A stretch of DNA of 64,000 nucleotides from JBFYTX01 sp963739515 (GCA_963739515.1 CAVUAO010000003.1:496001-560000), one strand, 5' to 3'; positions 41,579-50,977 are shown, counted from the stretch's first letter. Notes: a model not told the origin generated them from the letters alone. Numbers and translations are program-made.

Positions 41579-42996
41579 ACTCCAGGCGGAGCACTTTCAG
41601 GGTATCATCGCGGACTTTTACGCGCTCGTCGAGGCGGTAGCCGACCACCCAGACGATATGCCCGGGCGACGCAACAATCGGGATACGCGTTCGCCACTGC
41701 TGCGGTATCCGGGCGTCAATCATAAACTCGTGCAACTTTTTAGGCCGTTTTAAGCCCAGCGGCTGGAAGCGGTCGCCCGGGCGGCGCGAGCGGACGGTCA
41801 GCCGGCTGCCGGTACGGGCGAAATCGAAATAAGCGCATAAATCGTCGCTTTTTGTCGCTATTACTTCAGACGGGGACAGGATGGCGGCTGCGATATTCCA
41901 TCCGGAGATACGGGTCTCACCGGGAACACGCAATGCCGTTTCACCTTCCAGGGCGGGAAACGGGCAGAGAGATGAGCCGGGTCTCTGCCAGCACGTATCT
42001 ATCATACTCGATAGTAAAGCTAAGACCGAAAGGCAGGCCGATGACCTTACCGGCGGGCTTATCCAGGGCGTTTAGGACATCCTCGATATGGCCGGCCTCG
42101 ATATCTTTCAGGCTGCCCAGCACCGACTCGATCGAGCGCCGGAGGAGATACCGCTGCAGCGCCGGCGGCAGAGCGATAAACTTTTTCTTATCGATAATTA
42201 CGGCGCCCTTTTGCTCGCGGACAACATCACGCCATACTTTATCTACCTCTTTATCGATGAAATCGAGGTCGTCGGCGGCAATAGCGGCCGTCCGGAGCAA
42301 AGCCCCGGCTACCTGCGGGTTGTATTTCCGGAGTTCGGGCAGTAGATAGCGGCGTATCCTGTTCCGGAACATCTCCGGCGAGAGATTAGAGGCGTCCAGG
42401 CGAGGCTTGAGGCGATGCTGGTGACAGTAAGCCATGGTCTCCTCGCGGCTCAGCCCCAGAATGGGCCTGACGATGATTAGAATGCCCGTGGCGGTCTTTA
42501 GCGGGGAGATTGGCAGCAATCCTCTTAACCCCCGGGTACCGCTGCCCCGGAGCAGGTGCATGAGGACCGTCTCAATATGGTCGTCCAGGGTATGCCCCAC
42601 CGCCAACCGCGCCGCCCCGGTATTTTTTGCCACCTCCGCCAGGAAGTCGTAGCGGACTTCCCGCGCCGCTTCTTCCAGTGAAATCCGGTGCTTTTTCCGG
42701 TAAGCCGGAACGTCCCGCGACTCTATGGTGGCGGGCAGACGCAGACGGCGCGCCAGTCCCGCGACATATTTAGCGTCGGCGTCGGATTCCCGACCGCGCA
42801 ACTGATGATTGAGATGGGCGACATGCAGTCGGATGCCAAGCTCTTCTCGCAGGCCTGACAGGATATGAAGCAGGCAGACCGAATCGGGTCCGCCGGATAC
42901 CGCCACCACGAGTTTTTCGCCGCGGTCTAACAGCTTCTTTTCCCGGATATAATCGAGTACTTTTTGTCGTTGAACCGAGATTTTTAAGACTGGCAC
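41562..42996 (-). pseudogene. tilS: tRNA(Ile)-lysidine synthase, one +1 frameshift
   Basis: About 477 aa after repair. It adds lysine to C34 of tRNA-Ile(CAU), essential in most bacteria. N-terminal PP-loop SGGPDS (about residue 30) followed by HVAHLNHQLRGRESDAD, GHTLDDHIETVLMHLLRGSG and NRIRRYLLPEL. The C-terminal part after RLISLPV continues in another frame (ALEGETALRV to RSRRPGDRFQPLGLKRPKKLHEFM and DERVKVR), joined by dropping one base near 41951-41960. GTG start 42996. Because the gene is essential, real loss is unlikely. Confidence 0.87.
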
Positions 42997-43010
42997 CTTT
43001 TTCCGCCTTT

Positions 43011-43658
43011 TTAGTTTGTCTGGAGAATCAGCCTGGTGCGGTGAATCGATGCGGGGAAAGATGTAAAGCCGAGGGCGGCCACCACCTGTTCCGGTCGCCC
43101 CGAGCCGGAGGTATCGCAGCGCAGCCTCATCCCTATCGAACACCCGCCATCGTGCCATGCGATAAGCCACAGGTCATCGACCAGCGCCCGGAGGTCGTAC
43201 TTGTGCGGGCCGGTATCGCGCTGGTGCTGCCAGGGCAAACTCTCCAATTTCAGCAGGTCGGCCATGGCGGCCTCTATTTCCGGCTGGCTTTTCGTAGTGG
43301 CCAGCCCGACCGTATACTCGGCCTGGCGCAGTTGACCCTGCAACGAAGGCATGGCCAGGGGGGCGTTGAATACCTGCTGAATGACGATACCGCGCGGGAG
43401 CTGCCGGCCGACGGCGGCGGAAAAGGAGTGGGGGGAAACAAATTTTTCCAGGACGACGTCCATGAGCTCAGCTTCGCTGGTAATGCCCAGGGCTAGAGGC
43501 GCCGCCAGGGATAAACGGGGGTGGGGACTAAAGCCCTCCGAGTACGCGACTGCGATGCCGGCGCGGTTGAGCGCCCTTTGCCACAAACGAATCAAGTCGA
43601 GGTGGGAGATATACTTTAGCTCCTCGCCGCGACTGAACCGGAGACGCAAACGCTGCAT
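43011..43658 (-). CDS. DUF2344 (TIGR03936) protein
   Basis: 215 aa from ATG 43658; the longer open frame upstream is not conserved in style. Typical start MQRLRLRFSRGEELKYISHLDLIRLWQRALNRAG, then GFSPHPRLSLAAPLALGI. DUF2344 proteins usually accompany or are fused to a B12-binding radical SAM protein and lie near ribosome or RNase genes; the function is unknown, tRNA or rRNA modification being suspected. The radical SAM partner is not in the window. It precedes tilS by 14 bases on the same strand. Confidence 0.88.
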   Translation of the reverse strand: MQRLRLRFSRGEELKYISHLDLIRLWQRALNRAGIAVAYSEGFSPHPRLSLAAPLALGITSEAELMDVVLEKFVSPHSFSAAVGRQLPRGIVIQQVFNAPLAMPSLQGQLRQAEYTVGLATTKSQPEIEAAMADLLKLESLPWQHQRDTGPHKYDLRALVDDLWLIAWHDGGCSIGMRLRCDTSGSGRPEQVVAALGFTSFPASIHRTRLILQTN

Positions 43659-43708
43659 AAAAATCCTCAAGATGATAATAACATCGGGGGGTGGGGGCGT
43701 CAAAGAGT

Positions 43709-44407
43709 CTATCGCACTCTTTCCAGGTATTTCTTCGTCCAGGGGCAGGCGACGATGCACAGGCCGCAGAGAGACACCGGTTCCCCGAACGATTTTTCGG
43801 AGAGTCCGCGCGCCGTGTCGCGGCATTTGAAAGCGTCGTATAAAGCTTCACGGGGCATGCCCGGCTGCCAGACAGCGCCGGTGTGGGCGTGGGCGGGACA
43901 GGCATCGACACAGTGGGTGCAGTGCAGGCAAAGGGATTCGTTGACCGGCTTTCCGGCGTCGAGGGGGGCATCGGTGAGGACGGTGGTGAACCTCAGCGCC
44001 GAGCCAAATTTTTTAGTGACCAGCAGGGCGCACTTGCCGATCCAGCCGAGACCGGCGCGGGTAGCCACTGTCTTATGGGGGAGTTGGGTAGAGAGGGTGT
44101 CTTTATCTAACCCGAAAGCGTAGGCGCGGGCTTGCGCGCGATAGCCCCTATCAATCAACCATTGCGCCGTCAAACGCCCGATATTATCCAATTTTTCATT
44201 TAGTCTTTTATATTCCTGATAATAGGCCGCCGTGGGGCCTTCCTTTACCTCCGACATTATTTTCGGGTCCAGGGCAATAGCGATAGATATGCCGCAAGGG
44301 AAACCGTCCCGGGCTTCCGAATCTATCTCATGGAGGTCGGCAAAGCCGACCAGACTGGCGCCCTGAGAAGCGATAAATGTTTTTAGTTCGTTATTGAGTT
44401 CGGACAT
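43709..44407 (-). CDS. Epoxyqueuosine reductase-like iron-sulfur protein
   Basis: 232 aa, shorter than QueG (over 300). The C-terminal half has the two [4Fe-4S] motifs of the family: CLHCTHCVDACPA and CGLCIVACPW. The N-terminal DUF1730-like part contains GFADLHEI and LPHKTVATRAGLGWIGKCALLVTKKFGSALRF, the typical cobalamin-side segment. Relatives include reductive dehalogenase-like proteins; absence of a Tat signal and short length argue against a dehalogenase. It is the first gene of the unit with DUF2344 and tilS, fitting tRNA modification. Confidence 0.82.
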   Translation of the reverse strand: MSELNNELKTFIASQGASLVGFADLHEIDSEARDGFPCGISIAIALDPKIMSEVKEGPTAAYYQEYKRLNEKLDNIGRLTAQWLIDRGYRAQARAYAFGLDKDTLSTQLPHKTVATRAGLGWIGKCALLVTKKFGSALRFTTVLTDAPLDAGKPVNESLCLHCTHCVDACPAHAHTGAVWQPGMPREALYDAFKCRDTARGLSEKSFGEPVSLCGLCIVACPWTKKYLERVR

Positions 44408-44566
44408 CTAGATTTATTATAACATCACCTTAAAAAGAGATAAATAAGTGAGACAAGAAATCTAAGCTAACGACTATCTAAGGGTAATTAATGGAGATAT
44501 GAAGCGCAAACGAGAGATTTATTCATTTTAATAGCTATAGCTTGCTGTAGATGACTCTATATTAAG

Positions 44567-44595
44567 TTGCGATGAACTGGCATCTGCGGTATGAT
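44567..44595 (+). promoter_or_regulatory. Promoter of groES-groEL
   Basis: TTGCGA (44567-44572), 17-base spacer, TATGAT (44590-44595), immediately upstream of and nearly touching the CIRCE operator. The rest of the 44408-44678 gap is AT-rich with nothing else recognised. Confidence 0.8.
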
Positions 44596-44602
44596 AATGA
44601 TG

Positions 44603-44629
44603 TTAGCACTCTCATGGGGAGAGTGCTAA
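44603..44629 (+). promoter_or_regulatory. CIRCE operator (HrcA site)
   Basis: Exact TTAGCACTC-N9-GAGTGCTAA, placed across the expected transcription start and 50 bases before the groES ATG. HrcA binds CIRCE and represses chaperone genes until heat shock. hrcA itself is not in the window. Confidence 0.98.
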
Positions 44630-44678
44630 ATAGTGTCATCAGGCTATTCAGCTGTAAATAAAAGAGAGGAGAAGTTAT

Positions 44679-44975
44679 ATGGCAGCTAAATTACAGCCGC
44701 TGGCTGACCGCGTTCTGGTAAAACCCGTCGAGAAAGAGGAAAAGACCAAGTCAGGGATATACCTGCCGGATACCGCCAAAGAAAAACCCCAGGAGGGAGA
44801 GGTGATGGCGGTGGGTCCGGGGAAGCTGGACGAAAACGGCAAGAGGATACCGATGGACCTCAAGGTGGGCGACCGGGTCATTTACGCCAAATACGGGGGC
44901 ACGGAAATCAAAGTCGACGACGAAGAAATGATAATCCTGCGCGAGAGCGACATTTTAGCCAAGAAGGGCAAATAA
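44679..44975 (+). CDS. groS: Co-chaperonin GroES
   Basis: 98 aa. Starts with KLQPLADRVLVKPVEKEEKTKSG, the mobile loop and IYLPDTAKEKPQEGEV, ending IILRESDILAK. Forms the heptameric lid on GroEL for protein folding. GAGAGGAG ribosome site before ATG. CIRCE upstream and groEL 34 bases downstream make a typical heat-shock operon. Confidence 0.98.
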   Translation: MAAKLQPLADRVLVKPVEKEEKTKSGIYLPDTAKEKPQEGEVMAVGPGKLDENGKRIPMDLKVGDRVIYAKYGGTEIKVDDEEMIILRESDILAKKGK

Positions 44976-45009
44976 TCCTTCCTTTGGAAGGACTAAGAGG
45001 GAGAAAAAT

Positions 45010-46644
45010 ATGGCCAAACAAATTATTTTCGGTGAAGAAGCCAGACACGCCCTGAAGAAGGGCATCGACGCCCTGGCGGACGCGGTAAAGGTCACCCTGG
45101 GACCCAAAGGGCACTGCGTGGCGCTGGATAAAAAATGGGGAGCGCCTTCCGTCATCGATGACGGGGTCACCATCGCCAAGGACATCGAGCTCCCGGACGC
45201 GTTCGAGAACATGGGGGCGCAGCTGGTCAAGGAAGCCGCCAGCAAGACCAACGACGCCTGCGGCGACGGCACGACCACCAGCACCATCCTGGCGCACGCG
45301 ATTATTACCGGCGGCTTTAAGAACATCGCGGCCGGCGCCGATTCCCAGTCCCTGAAGCGAGGCATCCAGAAAGCTACGGCCGCTATGGTCGAGCAGCTGA
45401 AAAAGGCCTCGACCGAGGTCAAGGACAAGGCGCAAATCGCCCAGGTAGGCACCATCACCGCCAAGGACAAGGAAATCGGCGATCTGCTCGCCGAGGTGAT
45501 GGAAAAGGTCGGCAAGGACGGCGTCATCACCGTTGAAGAATCCAAGGGCACCAAGTACGAAATAGAATACGTCGAGGGCATGCAGTTCGACCGAGGGTAT
45601 GTCAGCGCCTATTTCGTCACCAACGCCGAGCGCATGGAAGCGGTCATCGAAGACCCGTATATCCTCATTACCGATAAGAAAATTTCCGCCGTCGCCGACA
45701 TTCTGCCGGCGCTGGAAAAAATACTTCAGGTATCCAAGAACCTGCTCATCGTCGCCGAGGACATCGACGGCGAAGCACTGGCCACGTTGGTGGTCAACAA
45801 GCTCCGCGGCACGATCAACGTCCTGGCCGTCAAAGCCCCCGGCTTCGGCGACCGGCGTAAAGCCATGCTGGAAGACATGGCCATCCTCACCGGCGGCAAG
45901 GTCATCTCGGAAGAGGTCGGCCGGAAGCTGGACTCGGTGACCGTGGAAGACCTGGGACGTGCCCGCCGCGTCACCTCCGACAAAGACAATACCACCATCG
46001 TCGAGGGCAAGGGCTCCGAGGAAGAAATCAAGGGCAGAATCAAGCAGATCAAAGCCCAGATAGAAGAGACCACCTCCGATTTCGACAAGGAGAAGCTGCA
46101 GGAAAGGCAGGCGAAGCTGGTCGGCGGGGTGGCCGTCATTAAAGTGGGCGCCTCCACCGAGGTCGAGCTCAAAGAAAAGAAGCACCGCGTCGAGGACGCG
46201 CTTTCGGCGACCAAGGCCGCCGTGGAAGAGGGCATCCTGCCGGGAGGCGGGGTCGGCCTGCTTAACGCGCTGCCGGTGCTGGACAAGCTTGACCTTACCG
46301 GAGACGAAGCTACCGGTGTGGATATCATCCGCAAGGCCGTCTCCGAACCCCTGCGCTGGATTGCCACTAACGCCGGCAAGGACGGTTCGGTCATTGTCGA
46401 TACCGTGCGCAAGAGCAAGAAGGGCGTCGGCTACGATGCCGAGGGCGATGTATTCGGCGACATGGTCTCAAAGGGCATCATCGACCCGACCAAGGTGGTC
46501 AGGGTCGGCCTGGAGAACGCCGCCAGCATCGCCATAATGGTGCTGGTCACCGAGTCGCTGGTGGCCGATATCCCCGAGAAGAAGGAAACGGCGGCGATGC
46601 CGGGTGGCGGCGGCATGGGCGGTATGGGCGATTACGGGATGTAG
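45010..46644 (+). CDS. groL: Chaperonin GroEL
   Basis: 544 aa, standard length. ATPase site: GDGTTTSTILAHA and the DDGVTIAKDIEL region; the C-terminal Gly/Met tail GGGGMGGMGDYGM is present. Forms a double heptamer folding chamber with GroES in the cytoplasm. The apical region VEGMQFDRGYVSAYFVTN is typical. GAGGGAG site before ATG. Followed by an intrinsic terminator at 46693. Confidence 0.98.
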   Translation: MAKQIIFGEEARHALKKGIDALADAVKVTLGPKGHCVALDKKWGAPSVIDDGVTIAKDIELPDAFENMGAQLVKEAASKTNDACGDGTTTSTILAHAIITGGFKNIAAGADSQSLKRGIQKATAAMVEQLKKASTEVKDKAQIAQVGTITAKDKEIGDLLAEVMEKVGKDGVITVEESKGTKYEIEYVEGMQFDRGYVSAYFVTNAERMEAVIEDPYILITDKKISAVADILPALEKILQVSKNLLIVAEDIDGEALATLVVNKLRGTINVLAVKAPGFGDRRKAMLEDMAILTGGKVISEEVGRKLDSVTVEDLGRARRVTSDKDNTTIVEGKGSEEEIKGRIKQIKAQIEETTSDFDKEKLQERQAKLVGGVAVIKVGASTEVELKEKKHRVEDALSATKAAVEEGILPGGGVGLLNALPVLDKLDLTGDEATGVDIIRKAVSEPLRWIATNAGKDGSVIVDTVRKSKKGVGYDAEGDVFGDMVSKGIIDPTKVVRVGLENAASIAIMVLVTESLVADIPEKKETAAMPGGGGMGGMGDYGM

Positions 46645-46692
46645 GAATAAAAACTCTAAATCCTGAATACGAAACTCTAAATAAGAATAGTT

Positions 46693-46724
46693 AAAGAGGG
46701 GGCGAAATGCCCCCTCTTTTTTTA
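46693..46724 (+). terminator. Intrinsic terminator of groES-groEL
   Basis: AAAGAGGGGGC / GCCCCCTCTTT (46693-46719) with loop GAAAT, followed by T residues to 46722. The stem sequence resembles the tail hairpin of the intergenic repeat but with stronger G/C run and plus orientation. Confidence 0.92.
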
Positions 46725-46787
46725 TTCAAAATCTCTCTTAATCTCCCTTTACGAAAGGGAGAAAGATATAGCGGGGCGTAGACTGTA

Positions 46788-46817
46788 TTGACCACAGGTC
46801 CAAAATCCTTCTATACT
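46788..46817 (+). promoter_or_regulatory. Promoter of the DUF5714 gene
   Basis: TTGACC (46788-46793), 18-base spacer, TATACT (46812-46817), 20 bases before the ATG at 46837. An unassigned 9-bp hairpin TCTCCCTTT-ACG-AAAGGGAGA lies upstream at 46742-46762. Confidence 0.5.
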
Positions 46818-46836
46818 TAAATTAGAAAATCATAAA

Positions 46837-47448
46837 ATGAATATGCAATCTAAAGAGAACTGCGGAGTCTGCGGCAAGCCACTGGTATATGGGACTAAAG
46901 AGGTGGCCAGGCGCTGTGAATTCTGCGGGAAAGAGTTTAAGGCCCTGATATACTGCCCGGAGGGCCATTACGTCTGCGATACCTGTCACAGTCGCGGGGC
47001 GCTGGACATTCTGAGGAATGTATTGAATAAAACCACCAGCACCGACCCCATCGAAATACTGGAGCAGGTCATGGCCCACCCCTCGGTGCCGATGCACGGA
47101 CCGGAACACCACGCCATGGTGCCGGCGATTATCGTGGCGGCGGCAAAGAACGCGGGCTATCCCGTGCCCGAGGGGGCGGTGGAGAAAGCCATCGAGAGGG
47201 GCTCTAAAGTTCCGGGCGGCTGGTGCGGCTTTTACGGCGCCTGCGGCGGCGGCATCGGCGTGGGCACGGCCGTCAGTGTGCTTACCGGGGCGACGCCGCT
47301 CACGGGAAAGTCGCGGGCGCTGGCGAACGAAGCTACGGCGTTCGCCCTCAACAAGATGCTGGACGAAGGGGCGCGCTGCTGTAAAAGGGCGAGTCGGAAA
47401 GCGCTAGAGGCGGCCAGTAGAGTTTCTGAAAACGAGGATGGGCATTAA
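46837..47448 (+). CDS. DUF5714-domain cysteine-rich protein
   Basis: 203 aa. N-terminal double zinc-ribbon-like part: CGVCGKPL, RRCEFCGKEF, IYCPEGHYVCDTCHS. Then a helical, Gly-rich domain with GPEHHAMVPAIIVAAAKNAG and GGWCGFYGACGGGIGVGTAVSVLTGATPL, the pattern of DUF5714 found next to radical SAM or methyltransferase genes in anaerobes. His and Cys in GPEHH and GACGGG may bind a metal. A small Cys-containing ORF overlaps its end by 11 bases. Function unknown. Confidence 0.8.
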   Translation: MNMQSKENCGVCGKPLVYGTKEVARRCEFCGKEFKALIYCPEGHYVCDTCHSRGALDILRNVLNKTTSTDPIEILEQVMAHPSVPMHGPEHHAMVPAIIVAAAKNAGYPVPEGAVEKAIERGSKVPGGWCGFYGACGGGIGVGTAVSVLTGATPLTGKSRALANEATAFALNKMLDEGARCCKRASRKALEAASRVSENEDGH

Positions 47449-47560
47449 CCTGAAGATAAACCGGAAAATCAAGTGCCAGTATGTCCGGCGCAACAAAGAA
47501 TGTATCAGGGAAGAATGCCCTTATTACCCATTAAGTGAAAAAATGGATAGTCATAATTAG
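47438..47560 (+). CDS. Small cysteine-containing ORF (40 aa) coupled to DUF5714
   Basis: ATG 47438 follows a GAGG site within the end of the upstream gene, stop at 47558-47560. Basic N-terminus (MGINLKINRKIKC) then Cys at about 13, 22 and 27 (KCQYV, KECIREECPYYP). Codon use resembles the neighbours over most of its length. The overlap suggests translational coupling. No family recognised. It also overlaps the end of the opposite-strand gene at 47505, so one of the two annotations could be wrong at the tip. Confidence 0.45.
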   Translation: MGINLKINRKIKCQYVRRNKECIREECPYYPLSEKMDSHN

Positions 47561-48149
47561 TAATTAAATAAGAAGCACCTATGGCAAACCATAACATAAC
47601 AAAAACTTGCCAACGCCAAGCCCATATAGTTGTTTTTGTTAAGAGTAATAAATTCTTCCAATAGTAGTCATCTTCTTCTTTTTTTAGGTTTTCTTTTTTC
47701 AGAGACTTTCGTTGTGCTTTGTCACATTTAATTAGATTATATAGCCAATCGCATATAGTTGTTTTTATTGAGTTGTATAGTTTCGTCCAAGAGGAATCAT
47801 CTTTTTCAGGTTTCTTTATTGGTGATTCAATCACTGTTTTTTCATTTCCAATTAGTTTACTAATAGTATCTTCGGCAGATTGTGCAATTTTTTTATTTTT
47901 ATCATTAGCTTTATGGAGACATCTCAGGAATTCTGATACAGCACCGGCTAAAATAATGAAGAAAAGCCATATTAACCATTCATAAGATTTTATTGTGATT
48001 TTTTGTACATAAACAGCAGATACGCACAATACATAAAAAGTGAGAACGGTAAATACAATCTTCCACTCATATTTTCTACGTTCATCAAATTGCTGACGAT
48101 GTATCTGTGACAAGTATTTAAGACTTTCAATTTTATCTTTTATTTCCAT
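47505..48149 (-). CDS. AT-rich membrane protein with internal repeat, unknown
   Basis: 214 aa. Helices at about 30-50 (KIVFTVLTFYVLCVSAVYV), 57-77 and near 180-200 (WQVFVMLWFAIGASYLI); a charged cytoplasmic middle. The middle holds an imperfect duplication: DDSSWTKLYNSIKTTICDW and DDYYWKNLLLLTKTTIWAW, preceded by similar KPEK/KKEE stretches, also visible in the DNA. Base composition is far more AT-rich than adjacent genes, pointing to horizontal gain. GGAGGAGG site before the ATG. No family recognised. Confidence 0.7.
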   Translation of the reverse strand: MEIKDKIESLKYLSQIHRQQFDERRKYEWKIVFTVLTFYVLCVSAVYVQKITIKSYEWLIWLFFIILAGAVSEFLRCLHKANDKNKKIAQSAEDTISKLIGNEKTVIESPIKKPEKDDSSWTKLYNSIKTTICDWLYNLIKCDKAQRKSLKKENLKKEEDDYYWKNLLLLTKTTIWAWRWQVFVMLWFAIGASYLITNYDYPFFHLMGNKGILP

Positions 48150-48179
48150 GATACCTCCTCCCTGTTAAATTAAAAATCC

Positions 48180-49442
48180 CTATAATTTCAGCAGCTCTTC
48201 CAGCGGTTCATCCGGTGAAATGGGGCCGACCACCGCCAGGCGGAGTTTTTTCTCAATCAATAAATCCCCGGCCAGCTTTTGCAGTTCCTCGGCCGTCACG
48301 GCGTTGATAATGGCAATAACCTTATCGACGGTGAGGATTTTTCCGTTGAGAATTTCCTGCCCGCCCATCCAGCCGGCCACGCTGCGGCTGTCTTCCATGC
48401 GTAATAATATGCGGCCTTTAAAAAGCTCTTTAGCCTTGGACAGCTCAATCCGGGGTATCTTTTCTCTCAGGCGCGCCAGCTCGGCCAGGATGGCTTTAAC
48501 CGCTACCTTGAGATTTTTATCATCCACGCCGGCGGAGACAGCAAAAACGCCGGTATCCAGGAAGTGCTCGGCATAGCTCTGGATGCTGTAAGCCAGTCCC
48601 AGCTTATCACGAATCTCCGTGAAGAGGCGACTGCTCATGCCCTCACCGAGGATGACATTAAGCAGGTCCAGCTTGAAGCGCTCGGGGTGGATAATGGAAA
48701 GGCCCGGTAGTGCCAGACAGAGCTGCGTCTGCTCTGTATCGCGCTTTTCAATGAGCACACGGCGTCCCATTTTCTCCCGATACGGGGCATATCCGGGATG
48801 GGGCTGGCGTTTCACCCAGCCTGCCACTGCCCGGGAGACGTCCGCGGCGACTTCCCTATGTTTGATATCGCCGGCAATCGACAGCACGGCATTATCCGGC
48901 TGGTACTGCCGGGAAAGATAATCGAGCATCATTTTCCGGCTGATGCCCGCCACCGACTCCCTGTTGCCGGCCACGTCGCGTCCCAGGGGGTGCCCCGGCC
49001 AGAGAAGCTCGTCCATCAGCATGGAGACCCGCTGCGCCGGATAGTCCAGCGACATGTTGATTTCTTCGAAGATGACCTGGCGTTCCTTTTCGATTTCCGC
49101 GGGGTCGAACAGGGAATTAAGCAGGACGTCCGCCAGCACATCCAGCGCGCTGTGAAAATGCGATTCCGCCACCTTGCACCAGAAAATCGTCAGCTCTTTA
49201 TCCGTGCCGGCGTTTAACATGCCGCCCACGCCCTCGATGACCGTGCAGACCTCGGCGGAAGTAGGGCGTTTTTTTGTCCCTTTAAACAACATGTGCTCGA
49301 TGAAGTGCGAGATGCCGGCATGCTTCTCATCTTCATATCTCGAGCCGGCGCCGATAAAAAAGCTTATCGACACCGAGCGCGTATGGGACATCGCGGCGGT
49401 GACCAGGCGCAGTCCGTTATCCAGGGTAACTTTACGGTACAA
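48180..49442 (-). CDS. M16 family zinc peptidase (processing-peptidase type)
   Basis: 420 aa, single catalytic-type M16B peptidase. The inverted zinc motif HFIEHMLFKGT (HxxEH) is intact near residue 48, and the downstream NAGTDKELTIF region and R/Y-containing C-terminal domain (EMGSSRLF-like stretch reads EGMSSRLFTEIRDKLGLAYSIQSY) are typical. No signal peptide, so cytoplasmic. Relatives cleave peptides or process proteins; in many bacteria the gene lies near pnp or dut. Substrate unknown. Confidence 0.93.
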   Translation of the reverse strand: MYRKVTLDNGLRLVTAAMSHTRSVSISFFIGAGSRYEDEKHAGISHFIEHMLFKGTKKRPTSAEVCTVIEGVGGMLNAGTDKELTIFWCKVAESHFHSALDVLADVLLNSLFDPAEIEKERQVIFEEINMSLDYPAQRVSMLMDELLWPGHPLGRDVAGNRESVAGISRKMMLDYLSRQYQPDNAVLSIAGDIKHREVAADVSRAVAGWVKRQPHPGYAPYREKMGRRVLIEKRDTEQTQLCLALPGLSIIHPERFKLDLLNVILGEGMSSRLFTEIRDKLGLAYSIQSYAEHFLDTGVFAVSAGVDDKNLKVAVKAILAELARLREKIPRIELSKAKELFKGRILLRMEDSRSVAGWMGGQEILNGKILTVDKVIAIINAVTAEELQKLAGDLLIEKKLRLAVVGPISPDEPLEELLKL

Positions 49443-49516
49443 TCGTCTCCTCCTCCAAAAGCCTTTGAACTAATCATTCTAAGAGAGTTTACGACACCGT
49501 GTCAATTGAGTATTGG

Positions 49517-50896
49517 CTAGTCCAGCTTGCGTATCCGCGGCATCGCGGCCAGCGCGAAAACGCAAACCGCTACCAGCAGTATCGACAGCGAGCCGACCGA
49601 CCACTGAACGCCGACGCCCTGGGCGAGGATGCCAGCGAAAAAAGCCCCGAGACTACTGAAACCGAACCCCAGCATGAAAAAGCTCATGACGCGGCCGCGA
49701 TAGGCGGCATCGGAATAGAACTGGACGAGGGAGTTACCTAAAGCCATCTGCCCGGAGCTGCCCATACCGATGGGGACCATTAAAAGCAACGAAAGATACC
49801 ACATCTTATTGAAAGAAAAACCGACCAGCGCGACGCTCATCATCAGGGCGGCGAAGAGCATAATCAAGCCCCGCTTACGATTTGAAAGAGAGGCAAGAAT
49901 CAGGGAACCGATCATCGCGCCGATGCCGGAGACCATGATGAGCACACCCATATCGGTGGCGCTCACGCCAAGAATATCCGGGTCTTCCGTGAACATGGGC
50001 AAAAGCTGCGAATAAGGCGCGCCCAGGACAGTGGCAACGACGGTAAAAGCCAGCACCAGCATAATCGTCTTCTGGCTGCGGAGATACCGCCAGCCTTCCA
50101 CGACATCGGAAAGGGAGCTGCCTCCCTCGACGGTCTTAACGCGAGTGGGAGGTACGAACAAAATGGCCAGCCAGGACAGCACAATCATCGCCGTCATGAT
50201 GGCATAAACCGCCCAGAAATCGATAACGTCAACGAGAAAACCGGCCAGCGCCGGAGAAATTATCCGGAAGACATTCATACCCAGATTATTTAAAGATATC
50301 GCGTTCATCAGGTGGTCGGGACCCACGATTTCGGAAACAATAGCCGCCCGGGCCGGCATCATGAAGCCCATGACCGCGCCCTGCAGGACGCCGCTGACCA
50401 CGAGCACCCACCAGGAATTCGGTTTGTCCGGACTCAGGTAATGGAAAACCAGGGCGAGGGTGGTGAGCAGGCTGACGATGATGGAAAACACCTGGCAAAT
50501 CTGAATCACGGTCTTCTTCTGAATGCGGTCGGCAACAACGCCGCCGGGCAGGGTCAGTAAAATCATGGGGATGGCATTAGCCAGGGCCAGCACGCCGAGA
50601 ATTGCGCCGGAACTGGAAATACGAAAGACCAGCAGGTTGCGCGTCAGCATCTGCATGTTCATGGAAGACCAGTGGCCGACCATGGAAAGATAATAAAGGC
50701 GGTAGACGGGGTTCGAGAAAGAAGCAAAGGCTTTATGGGACCAGCCCGAAAGGCCGCCCGGCCTTTTCCCGGGTTGCCCGGCATCGGCGCCAATATCGCG
50801 AAACTGGTCGAGATTATTATTCATCGGAAAAATCTGGGGGAAATCGTTCCGCCGGAACTGCCGGCGCCGTTTCCATTTTACACTGATGTCTCCCAC
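49517..50896 (-). CDS. MFS transporter (EntS/MFS_3-like)
   Basis: 459 aa by the longest frame from GTG; ATG 50824 is a more likely start (about 435 aa). Twelve hydrophobic helices with FSNPVYRLYYLSMVGHWSSMNMQML at the first helix, GGVVADRIQKKTVIQ in loop 2-3 and PARAAIVSEIVGPDHLMNAISLNN, the pattern of the MFS_3 group that includes enterobactin exporter EntS. An export function is likely; substrate unknown. Separated from lysA by a divergent gap of about 75-150 bases. Confidence 0.9.
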   Translation of the reverse strand: MGDISVKWKRRRQFRRNDFPQIFPMNNNLDQFRDIGADAGQPGKRPGGLSGWSHKAFASFSNPVYRLYYLSMVGHWSSMNMQMLTRNLLVFRISSSGAILGVLALANAIPMILLTLPGGVVADRIQKKTVIQICQVFSIIVSLLTTLALVFHYLSPDKPNSWWVLVVSGVLQGAVMGFMMPARAAIVSEIVGPDHLMNAISLNNLGMNVFRIISPALAGFLVDVIDFWAVYAIMTAMIVLSWLAILFVPPTRVKTVEGGSSLSDVVEGWRYLRSQKTIMLVLAFTVVATVLGAPYSQLLPMFTEDPDILGVSATDMGVLIMVSGIGAMIGSLILASLSNRKRGLIMLFAALMMSVALVGFSFNKMWYLSLLLMVPIGMGSSGQMALGNSLVQFYSDAAYRGRVMSFFMLGFGFSSLGAFFAGILAQGVGVQWSVGSLSILLVAVCVFALAAMPRIRKLD

Positions 50897-50977
50897 GGGA
50901 CAAGACTAACGGACAAACACCAATTCCATTGACTTCAAGGGTGGCCGCTGGTAACATTAAGGTGAGAGGTGAAGCGC

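Noticed and set aside
43709..44407. Reductive dehalogenase
   Set aside because: The Fe-S motifs and length fit short QueG-like proteins; there is no Tat signal peptide and no RdhB anchor gene nearby.
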